Assembly: GCA_949290725.1 (NCBI GenBank)
Contig: CASEST010000066.1
Span: 1 to 8,640, forward strand
Source: an uncultured bacterium
Lineage (GTDB): Bacteria > Bacillota_I > Bacilli_A > RFN20 > CAG-826
Direction of reading: 5' to 3'
DNA length: 8,640 nucleotides
Position numbers and translations under genes: made by a program. Below, piece by piece: positions 1 through 5,621 of the stretch; within the stretch, counting starts at the first letter, position 1; every line of letters begins with the position of its first letter. Under the pieces are notes generated by a model. That model was not told where the DNA came from. It did not search any database and saw nothing but the letters and a program-made list of their open reading frames with translations.

Positions 1-1520
1 AAACCGTTTTTTGAATAAGCATAATTTTTAAATTCACTAAATTTATCTACATCTTTTCCACTTTGGAAACCAAAGTTTTTAAAAATAGAAAATGGTGTAT
101 TAGTGGTCAAAATCGAAATATTAGCTTTCTTTGTCTTTGAAATAACTTCTCCAGAATAATTATGTTTATTAATTGTGAACATAATTTTAGTTGGATTTTC
201 AGCGACTTGATTAACGGTATTTAAAATCATACCATTATCTTTTTTGCCGTCATTACAAGTTAAAACATATAAACCATAAGAAATATTAAATAATGGGTTT
301 TCATCTAAACTAGCTTTTGGGAAGTCAGCAGCAATTTTTTCAACCAATTTTTTAACATCTTCTTTTTGTTCGCTTTTAATAGCTGATTTAATAGTAAAAG
401 ATACATCGTCCAACAAAGTAATATTCTTCATTTCATTAAAGATTTTTCTCATTAAAGATAATGAGTTTGGTGCCCAGGAACCATTTTCGACTAAAGCAAC
501 GGTTCTATTTTGCATATTATGATATTTTAGATCTAATAAGAATTCTTCAACTGGAGTAAAGATTCCCATATTATAAGTTGAAGAAACAACAACTAAATGC
601 GAATATTTAAAAGTTTCAGCTACCAAATATGATTTATCAGTTTTTGAAGCATCATACATATGAATGTTGCGAATACCTTCATTACTTAAGGAGTCAGCAA
701 TTAAATTAGCAACTTTTTCGCTATTTCCATAAATCGAACCATAGACAATCAAAACGCCCTTTTCTTCTGGTTCATATCTAGACCATTTATCATATAAGTT
801 AATAAAGAATGGGATATTTTGTCTCCAGATTGGCCCGTGTAAAGGACAGATTGTTTCAATTTCAATCGTTGAAGCTTTCTTTAAAATCGCTTGAACTTGA
901 GTGCCGTATTTACCGACAATATTTGTATAATATCTTCTTGCTTCATCTAAATGATCATGAACAAAATCCATTTCATGAGCAAATAAATTACCATTTAATG
1001 CATCAAAAGTTCCAAAAGCATCAGCAGAAAATAAAGTCTTACTAAATAAATCATAAGTAACCATAACTTCTGGCCAGTGAACCATAGGAGCATTAACGAA
1101 AGTTAAAGTATGTTTGCCTAATGAAAGAGTATCTCCTTCTCTAACTAAAATTAAGTTTTTAATCTCTTGATTATCGTTAAAATTTTTAAACATCGCATAA
1201 GCTTTGTCATTGGTTACGACACAAACTTCAGGATACTTGCTAATAACTTTTGCAATCTCGCTAGAATGGTCAGGTTCCATATGATTGACAATTAAATAAT
1301 CAAGTTTTTTTCCTTCTAAAACGTCTGCAACTTTTTCAAAGAAAACATCACTAACAGATGGGTCAACAGTGTCCAATAAACAAGTTTTTTCATCTAAAAT
1401 GACATACGAATTATAAGAAACGCCATTTTCTAAAGGATAAATATTTTCGAATAATGCAAGTCTACGATCACTTGCGCCAACATAATAAGTGTCTTTAGTA
1501 ACTAATCTTTTTAAATACAT
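1..1520 (-). CDS. fprA: Flavodiiron protein (A-type flavoprotein) with fused flavin-reductase-like domain, C-terminus cut by window edge
   Basis: Reading leftward from ATG at 1520, 506 residues are visible before the window edge. Family knowledge: flavodiiron proteins reduce O2 to water and/or NO to N2O in the cytoplasm of anaerobes. The N-terminal metallo-beta-lactamase-like domain (about 1-250) keeps all diiron ligands expected from the family: H80, E82, D84, H85, H148, D167 and H228. A flavodoxin domain follows (about 254-400) with an FMN loop GSIYGNSE (261-268) and STYNMG (314-319). From about 409 there is a third domain resembling the flavin-reductase FMN-binding fold (NISYGLYVLT at 412-421, GFQSGKDVDKF at 484-494). 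That domain could let the protein take electrons from NAD(P)H without a separate reductase; this is inference. The start is fixed by a near-perfect Shine-Dalgarno and by the family-typical YYVGASDRR near the N-terminus. It diverges from the desulfoferrodoxin gene. Whether a rubredoxin domain follows is not visible. Confidence 0.95.
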   Translation of the reverse strand, partial: MYLKRLVTKDTYYVGASDRRLALFENIYPLENGVSYNSYVILDEKTCLLDTVDPSVSDVFFEKVADVLEGKKLDYLIVNHMEPDHSSEIAKVISKYPEVCVVTNDKAYAMFKNFNDNQEIKNLILVREGDTLSLGKHTLTFVNAPMVHWPEVMVTYDLFSKTLFSADAFGTFDALNGNLFAHEMDFVHDHLDEARRYYTNIVGKYGTQVQAILKKASTIEIETICPLHGPIWRQNIPFFINLYDKWSRYEPEEKGVLIVYGSIYGNSEKVANLIADSLSNEGIRNIHMYDASKTDKSYLVAETFKYSHLVVVSSTYNMGIFTPVEEFLLDLKYHNMQNRTVALVENGSWAPNSLSLMRKIFNEMKNITLLDDVSFTIKSAIKSEQKEDVKKLVEKIAADFPKASLDENPLFNISYGLYVLTCNDGKKDNGMILNTVNQVAENPTKIMFTINKHNYSGEVISKTKKANISILTTNTPFSIFKNFGFQSGKDVDKFSEFKNYAYSKNG

Positions 1521-1525
1521 TTTTA

Positions 1526-1532
1526 TCACCTC
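1526..1532 (-). promoter_or_regulatory. Shine-Dalgarno of the flavodiiron gene
   Basis: On the minus strand this reads GAGGTGA, matching the extended anti-Shine-Dalgarno complement, 5 nt before ATG at 1520. It is the strongest ribosome binding site in the window and fixes the start. It matters because most other genes here have none. Confidence 0.85.
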
Positions 1533-1545
1533 ATAAACTAAAAAA

Positions 1546-1580
1546 ATTATAACATATTATCTAACTAATTCGCCTTACAA
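1546..1580 (-). promoter_or_regulatory. Probable promoter of the flavodiiron gene
   Basis: On the minus strand a TTGTAA -35-like element (1575-1580) is followed after 18 nt by TATGTT (1551-1556). A perfect TATAAT (1546-1551) overlaps that -10, so the exact -10 is uncertain. The interval 1547-1562 also reads TTATAAC-AT-ATTATCT, an imperfect inverted repeat that resembles, with a 2-nt instead of 1-nt centre, a PerR-type box. Confidence 0.4.
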
Positions 1581-1639
1581 TTAGAATAAAAAAATAAATT
1601 AAGTGATGCATATTCTTTCCTAATTTAATAAAGTAGGAT

Positions 1640-1662
1640 TATAATTTAAGAAACAAGTGAGG
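1640..1662 (+). promoter_or_regulatory. -10 element and Shine-Dalgarno of the desulfoferrodoxin gene
   Basis: A perfect TATAAT at 1640-1645 lies 23 nt before ATG at 1669. Between them AGTGAGG (1656-1662) sits 6 nt before the ATG, acting as Shine-Dalgarno. The best -35 at the proper distance (TTCCTA, 1617-1622) is poor. The layout predicts a leader of roughly 17 nt. Confidence 0.55.
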
Positions 1663-1668
1663 AAAAAT

Positions 1669-2049
1669 ATGGAAATTAAATTATTTAAATGTCAAAAATG
1701 TGGCAAAATTGTTGAACTTTTGCCTGGTACACATGGTTGCCAAACATTCTGCTGCGGCGAACCAATGAGCGAATTAAAAGCAAATGACACTGATGCAGCT
1801 TTAGAAAAACATGTACCTGTTGTTAAAGTAGAGGGAAATCATGTTCATGTTCAAGTTGGCAGTGTCGAACATCCTATGAGTGAAGAACATCATATTGCTT
1901 TCATCTATTTAGTAACTGATAAAGCTGTTCATAGAGTTGATTTAGCTCATGACGCTAAACCTGTTGCAGATTTCACTATTGAAAATGAAAAACCATTAAA
2001 GGTTTATGAATACTGTAACCTCCATGGTTTATGGGTTAAGAAACTATAA
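1669..2049 (+). CDS. dfx: Desulfoferrodoxin (two-iron superoxide reductase)
   Basis: A 126-residue cytoplasmic protein that reduces superoxide to hydrogen peroxide without making O2, typical of anaerobes. The N-terminal desulforedoxin-like domain has C8-x2-C11 and the C28-C29 pair, the four ligands of the Fe(Cys)4 centre. An additional C24 precedes the pair. The C-terminal domain carries the complete Fe(His)4Cys catalytic site: H48, H68, H74, C116 and H119, with the conserved E46-K47 pair next to the open iron site. Positions agree within one residue with the Desulfovibrio and Desulfoarculus enzymes. I start at ATG 1669: an in-frame GTG at 1657 would extend the protein by four residues but lies inside the Shine-Dalgarno. 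It is divergent from the flavodiiron gene, so O2 and superoxide removal are paired. Electron donor is unknown here; rubredoxin is usual. A strong terminator follows at once. Confidence 0.97.
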   Translation: MEIKLFKCQKCGKIVELLPGTHGCQTFCCGEPMSELKANDTDAALEKHVPVVKVEGNHVHVQVGSVEHPMSEEHHIAFIYLVTDKAVHRVDLAHDAKPVADFTIENEKPLKVYEYCNLHGLWVKKL

Positions 2050-2057
2050 TTAAACCG

Positions 2058-2089
2058 AAAATAACTTAGGAGACTAAGTTATTTTTTAT
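2058..2089 (+). terminator. Intrinsic terminator after dfx
   Basis: A perfect 10-bp stem (2060-2069 with 2074-2083) closes a GAGA tetraloop and can be extended by two A-T pairs. A T tract (2082-2087) runs to the base of the next start codon. The top of the hairpin contains AGGAGA (2068-2073), the only Shine-Dalgarno-like string before the next gene. Confidence 0.9.
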
Positions 2090-3016
2090 ATGATTTTATT
2101 TATTAGTGGACGAACAGATATTTGTAGCTACTATCCTTTATGGTTTTTTAACCGCGTCAAAGAAGGATATGTTGATGTTAGAAATCCTTTTTATAACAAA
2201 TTAGTATCTAGGATTTATTTTAATGATGTTGATTTATTAGTGTTTTGCACAAAAAATATTCATCCATTTTTACCATATCTCGATAAAATATCTAGTTTGC
2301 TTCCTATTCCTTTCATTTTCCATATAACATTAACCCCATATAATAAAGATATTGAACCAATAATCGCTAATAATAAAAAAACAGTTATCGAGGATATAAG
2401 ATTTTTAGCTAGAAAATATGGAAAAAATCGTATTTTTTTACGTTATGACCCAATAATTATTAATAATAAATATACAATCTCATATCATTTAAAAGCTTTT
2501 AATAAACTAATTTCTGAAGTGGGCAACTTTATTAGCTATGTTGTAATTTCTTTTGTTGATTTATACAAAAATACATTAAAAAACAATCATGAATATCTAA
2601 AAATTAAAGAATTAAACGAAAAAGAGAAAAATTATTTAGCAAGTGAGATGCAGAAAATAACCTCTTCATATAATATTAAAATCTTTACTTGTGGAGAGAA
2701 AGAAAAGTTTTTGGAATATGGTTTTATTAATGGTTCATGTATCAATAAAGAATATGTAAAAAATTTATTTTCTGAATTAGGAATCGATAAAAAAATGAAA
2801 TATAGAAAAAATACTAATCGACCAAATTCAAACTGTAACTGTCTTAAAATGGTAGATATTGGTGATTATAATTCTTGTCTATCTTTTTGTAGATATTGCT
2901 ACGCGAATTTTGATGAGAATAAGGTTAAAGCCAACTATCAGTCTCATGATGACAACTCCTCTTTATTAATCGGAAAAATTAAGGATGATGATATTATTAA
3001 AGTCCGAAAAGAATGA
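2090..3016 (+). CDS. DUF1848 family protein with C-terminal radical-SAM-like cysteine cluster
   Basis: A 308-residue protein matching the DUF1848 family, whose function is, to my knowledge, not established. Recognisable family blocks are SGRTDI (6-11), EGYVDVRNPF (25-34), CTKN (53-56), ITLTPYNKDIEP (79-90), RYDPI (118-122), the Y/HLKAFNKL region (131-140) and VISFVDLYK (152-160). Near the C-terminus come C249-x-C251, DIGDYN (256-261) and C263-x3-C267-x2-C270-YAN, the spacing of a radical SAM [4Fe-4S] motif, but at the end of the protein instead of the beginning. A redox or radical enzyme is plausible but unproven. The start agrees with the family N-terminus even though the ATG abuts the T tract of the upstream terminator and lacks a well-placed Shine-Dalgarno; AGGAG lies about 17 nt away. 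TGA is the stop. No terminator separates it from the tRNA gene. Confidence 0.85.
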   Translation: MILFISGRTDICSYYPLWFFNRVKEGYVDVRNPFYNKLVSRIYFNDVDLLVFCTKNIHPFLPYLDKISSLLPIPFIFHITLTPYNKDIEPIIANNKKTVIEDIRFLARKYGKNRIFLRYDPIIINNKYTISYHLKAFNKLISEVGNFISYVVISFVDLYKNTLKNNHEYLKIKELNEKEKNYLASEMQKITSSYNIKIFTCGEKEKFLEYGFINGSCINKEYVKNLFSELGIDKKMKYRKNTNRPNSNCNCLKMVDIGDYNSCLSFCRYCYANFDENKVKANYQSHDDNSSLLIGKIKDDDIIKVRKE

Positions 3017-3022
3017 TTTAGA

Positions 3023-3051
3023 TTGATTTAATATCTTGAATATGATATTAT
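3023..3051 (+). promoter_or_regulatory. Promoter of tRNA-His
   Basis: TTGATT (3023-3028), a 17-nt spacer and TATTAT (3046-3051) form a good vegetative promoter that begins 7 nt after the preceding stop codon and lies 18 nt before the mature tRNA 5' end. Confidence 0.7.
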
Positions 3052-3069
3052 AACAAGGCTTTAATAAAT

Positions 3070-3146
3070 GGCGAAATTGGAGAAGCGGTTAACTCACTTG
3101 GCTGTGAACCAAGCATTCACCGGTTCGATCCCGGTATTTCGCCCCA
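3070..3146 (+). tRNA. tRNA-His (anticodon GTG)
   Basis: The full cloverleaf can be drawn. The acceptor stem is 3071-3077 with 3136-3142, and the D stem is GAG/CTC. The anticodon stem CTTGG/CCAAG closes loop CTGTGAA with anticodon GTG at 3104-3106. The variable loop has 5 nt. The T stem ACCGG/CCGGT has loop TTCGATC. The histidine identity features are present: an encoded G-1 at 3070 opposite C73 at 3143. The CCA end is encoded (3144-3146). It is a single tRNA with its own promoter and terminator. Confidence 0.98.
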
Positions 3147-3158
3147 TTTAGAAGTGTA

Positions 3159-3199
3159 CCCCTTTTACTAGATAAAATCGTTTAGTAAAAGGGGTTTTT
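3159..3199 (+). terminator. Intrinsic terminator after tRNA-His
   Basis: A perfect 12-bp stem, CCCCTTTTACTA (3159-3170) with its complement at 3183-3194, has a 12-nt loop and is followed by five T residues (3195-3199). It ends the tRNA transcript and any readthrough from the DUF1848 gene. Confidence 0.9.
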
Positions 3200-3552
3200 A
3201 AAATATCTAAATATTAAAATTATTTAAAGTAAAAAGTATTAAATTATTTCTATTTCCAAAATTTCCGTGGGTAAAAAAGCAAATAATTCCTAAAGATTAT
3301 AATTTTAAAATGAACTTATAGAATTAAGATGAATTAGTAAAATATTATATTAAATTTGTTATAGAAAATAACGGAAACATTTTTTAGTATTTTAATTTTT
3401 TTTAAAAACAAAAAAGTCAATATAAAATTTTAGTTAATGTAATGTATCTATTCATAATTATATTCGCTATTAAAACTTTAAAAAATGTGAATATTATCCT
3501 ATCTACTATCAGTTAATTTTTTAAAAATTTTTCAGTAAGATAAATACAATTT
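3200..3552. other. Very AT-rich intergenic stretch with no recognised gene
   Basis: About 350 bases lie between two terminators. All frames are closed by frequent stops; ATG codons at 3310 and 3330 meet a stop within two codons. I see no tRNA-like fold, riboswitch or tandem repeat. A short open run on the minus strand near 3240-3287 ends in TAA, but a stop lies directly upstream in the same frame. It may be spacer or the remains of a decayed gene. Confidence 0.5.
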
Positions 3553-3589
3553 AAAATCCCTTTTGGTTCAAACTAAAAGGGATTTTTTT
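3553..3589. terminator. Hairpin terminator downstream of the decarboxylase gene, possibly bidirectional
   Basis: AAAATCCCTTTT (3553-3564) pairs perfectly with 3575-3586. On the minus strand it follows the stop codon at 3597 and ends in TTTT, a modest tail. On the plus strand the T tract is longer (3583-3589), so it would also stop rightward transcripts before they run antisense into the decarboxylase gene. Confidence 0.85.
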
Positions 3590-3596
3590 AATTTTT

Positions 3597-5090
3597 TTAT
3601 TTTAATTTCTTTTTACTTTTTACTTCATCAACGACACTAACTTCGTTAACACCTTCAAAATCGCTTAAAATATTCGCTCTAATCTTTTTAAAATAACTTA
3701 ATTCATCAATTACAGCTTGAGTAAATCTTTCTCCAGGAATAATCACTGGAATACCTGGAGGATAAGTCATAATCATCTCTTTAGAAATCATATTTAAAGC
3801 TTTTGAAAGTTTAACAACTTTTAAAGATGCATGATATGCTTCTCTAGGCCTTAAAGCTAAAGGTGGAAAATCTTTATTTGCGTACCTGTTTAAAGGATAA
3901 TCAATATTTTCTTTATAATATTTTTTAGAGATCTTTTCTAAGGCATTGACGATTACATCAACATCCTCTTTCTTACTCCCAATCGTAAATAAAAGCAAAA
4001 AAACATAAGTTTCGCCAAGTTCTATCTGAATATGGTAACGATCTTTTAAAATTTTATATAATTCAAACCCAGTTAAGGAAAGATTATCTAACTCAACTAC
4101 TACTTTAGTTTCATCATAATTAAAAGCACCATTTCTTTTAAAATAGTCCTTACCTAAAGCTTTGAATCCCTTTATTTGGCTGATTCTTTCTCTAGCAATT
4201 TTTGCTAAATTAATAATTCTTTTTACATTTCTTGAACCATGAAAAACTAAATATTTCCTAGCAGAGTCTAACGAAGCAATCAATAAAGACGATGGGGAGG
4301 TAGTTGTTAATAAATTAAAAGTTTTAATAACATCGTATCTTGAAACTCGGTTTCCTTTTACTAAAAGAACGGAAGATTGAGTTAAACTTCCACCAGTTTT
4401 ATGAATTGATAAAGTCGACATATCAGCCCCAGCTTCCATTGCAGAAATTGGTGAATGTGATGAAAAATAAAAATGCGAACCATGAGCTTCATCAACTAAA
4501 ACGATCATATTTTTTTGATGAGCATAATCAACTATCTTTTTTAGATTTGCGGTAGCGCCAAAATAAGTTGGATTAATAATGAAAATGGCTTTTGCATCAG
4601 GATTCTCATCTATTGCTTTCTTCCACGATCTAAAAGAGATTTGATTGACAATCTCAGTTTCTTTATCAATCTCTGGCATTACAAAAACTGGAAAAGCTCC
4701 GCTTAAAACCAAACCATTAATAGCAGATTTATGAACATTTCGTGGCATTAAAATCTTCTCATTAGCTTTTAAGGCAGACATGAGCATAATTAAATTGCCC
4801 TCGCTACTCCCATTAATTAAAAATTTAGCATAATCTGCCCCACAGGCCTTTGCAAAAAGTTCTTGAGCTTTCTTTATAACTCCGGTTGGATGGGACAAAT
4901 TATCCATTCCACGAGGTGCGTTTACATCACTTTTATAAATAGTTGGACCAAAAACTTTATTGAAATCAGTTCTTATTTTTCCTTGATGATGACCAGGGAC
5001 ATCAAAAACTGTAGTTTTTTCATCTAAATATTTTTTATAAGCATCTAAATACGGAGTTTCCTTTTGTTCCGCTAAATCAATATTTTTCAT
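3597..5090 (-). CDS. speA: PLP-dependent Orn/Lys/Arg decarboxylase, arginine decarboxylase (SpeA)-like
   Basis: A 497-residue cytoplasmic enzyme of the Bacillus-type Orn/Lys/Arg decarboxylase family, which decarboxylates a basic amino acid. In SpeA this turns arginine into agmatine, the first step to putrescine and spermidine. Family blocks: FDVPGHHQGK (29-38), PRNVHKS (116-122), INPTYFGA (172-179), VDEAHG (199-204, with D200 positioned for the PLP ring nitrogen), SAMEAGAD (216-223) and SIHKTGGSLTQSS (228-240), in which K231 is the predicted Schiff-base lysine. The C-terminal domain has YPPGIPVIIPGE (443-454). The length is close to B. subtilis SpeA. I start at ATG 5090: an open frame continues to 5186 but would add a hydrophobic tail overlapping the divergent gene, while family members begin near ETPYLDAYKKY. 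Substrate cannot be read from sequence; lysine or ornithine remain possible. There is no clear Shine-Dalgarno. Confidence 0.85.
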   Translation of the reverse strand: MKNIDLAEQKETPYLDAYKKYLDEKTTVFDVPGHHQGKIRTDFNKVFGPTIYKSDVNAPRGMDNLSHPTGVIKKAQELFAKACGADYAKFLINGSSEGNLIMLMSALKANEKILMPRNVHKSAINGLVLSGAFPVFVMPEIDKETEIVNQISFRSWKKAIDENPDAKAIFIINPTYFGATANLKKIVDYAHQKNMIVLVDEAHGSHFYFSSHSPISAMEAGADMSTLSIHKTGGSLTQSSVLLVKGNRVSRYDVIKTFNLLTTTSPSSLLIASLDSARKYLVFHGSRNVKRIINLAKIARERISQIKGFKALGKDYFKRNGAFNYDETKVVVELDNLSLTGFELYKILKDRYHIQIELGETYVFLLLFTIGSKKEDVDVIVNALEKISKKYYKENIDYPLNRYANKDFPPLALRPREAYHASLKVVKLSKALNMISKEMIMTYPPGIPVIIPGERFTQAVIDELSYFKKIRANILSDFEGVNEVSVVDEVKSKKKLK

Positions 5091-5100
5091 AATCTTAATA

Positions 5101-5129
5101 AATATATAACCATTTAAAAAGAATAACAA
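5101..5129 (-). promoter_or_regulatory. Promoter of the decarboxylase gene, predicting a very short leader
   Basis: On the minus strand, TTGTTA (5124-5129), a 17-nt spacer and TATATT (5101-5106). Only 10 nt separate the -10 from ATG at 5090, so a normal start point would leave a leader of a few nucleotides and no room for a Shine-Dalgarno. Confidence 0.5.
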
Positions 5130-5143
5130 TAGCAAAATATGTG

Positions 5144-5149
5144 TATAAT
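5144..5149 (+). promoter_or_regulatory. Perfect -10 element 7 nt before the phosphoesterase start
   Basis: TATAAT, followed by AAAAAAG and then ATG at 5157. A start point at the usual 6-8 nt distance would fall on or next to the start codon. I find no convincing -35 at 16-18 nt. Confidence 0.45.
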
Positions 5150-5156
5150 AAAAAAG

Positions 5157-5621
5157 ATGAAAATTATTGTTGTGAGTGATAGCCATGGTTCATATGTCGA
5201 ACTAGGTAATATCGTTAATAATGAAAGAGATGCAGACATCTTTTTACATTTAGGAGATTATGAACTTCCAGATTATATGATGGAACGTTTTTTGTGTGTC
5301 AAAGGAAATAATGACTATGGAACAAATTTTCCTTTAACTCGAGATATTGATGTAAAAGGAATAAAAATTCACCTAGAACATGGTCATCTTCCATCCTTTT
5401 TATTTTCGCCCAACGAATATGTTAAAAAAATAAATTGTGATATTTTTTTATTTGGCCATACACACCAAAAATTAGCAACTAAAATCAATAACATCTTAGT
5501 TTTTAATCCTGGGAGTCTAACTAGACCACGTGATGGCGAAGATGGAAGTTACCTAATTATCAAAATCGATGAAGAAAAAAATATTGATTATCAATTTATA
5601 AGTGTTCCTTTAATTTATTAA
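5157..5621 (+). CDS. YfcE/MJ0936-type metallophosphoesterase
   Basis: A 154-residue calcineurin-like phosphoesterase of the small YfcE class, which hydrolyses phosphodiesters with a two-metal centre; the physiological substrate of this class is generally unknown. All metal motifs are present: D8-x-H10 (SDSHG), GD34 (HLGDYE), GNN with N51 (KGNND), H75-G-H77 and GH101-T-H103. NPGSLTRPRDG (117-127) is the typical closing block. I start at ATG 5157 because the family begins MKIIVVSDSHG. An in-frame ATG at 5139 would add six residues and place the TATAAT inside the gene. There is no Shine-Dalgarno. It diverges from the decarboxylase across 66 bp and its last 26 bp overlap the convergent flavoprotein gene. 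Confidence 0.9.
   Translation: MKIIVVSDSHGSYVELGNIVNNERDADIFLHLGDYELPDYMMERFLCVKGNNDYGTNFPLTRDIDVKGIKIHLEHGHLPSFLFSPNEYVKKINCDIFLFGHTHQKLATKINNILVFNPGSLTRPRDGEDGSYLIIKIDEEKNIDYQFISVPLIY

Noticed and set aside
809..1045. Open frame of 78 codons on the plus strand
   Set aside because: It lies wholly within the flavodiiron gene on the opposite strand, has no family resemblance, and reads as a low-complexity shadow of that gene.
1657..1668. GTG start four codons upstream for desulfoferrodoxin
   Set aside because: The GTG is part of the AGTGAGG Shine-Dalgarno that serves ATG 1669, and the family N-terminus matches the ATG start.
2060..2083. Hairpin before the DUF1848 gene as a riboswitch or attenuator
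   Set aside because: A 10-bp perfect stem with a tetraloop and T tail directly after a stop codon is explained by an ordinary terminator; no aptamer-like structure precedes it. Its unusual overlap with the next start is reported separately.
3240..3287. Minus-strand coding-like run ending in TAA
   Set aside because: About 15 codons only, with an in-frame stop immediately upstream and no start; too short to call a gene or pseudogene.
3159..3586. The similar CCCTTTT/AAAAGGG stems at 3159-3194 and 3553-3586 as ends of a small mobile element
   Set aside because: The similarity is limited to the short stem core, both have T tails expected of terminators, no transposase or target duplication is visible between them.
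4340..4555. Open frame of 71 codons on the plus strand
   Set aside because: It is antisense to the conserved PLP-lysine region of the decarboxylase gene; no motif or ribosome binding site.
5091..5186. A 32-residue hydrophobic N-terminal extension of the decarboxylase that could pass for a membrane anchor
   Set aside because: Family members begin near the internal methionine at 5090; the extension covers the divergent promoter and the start of the phosphoesterase gene.
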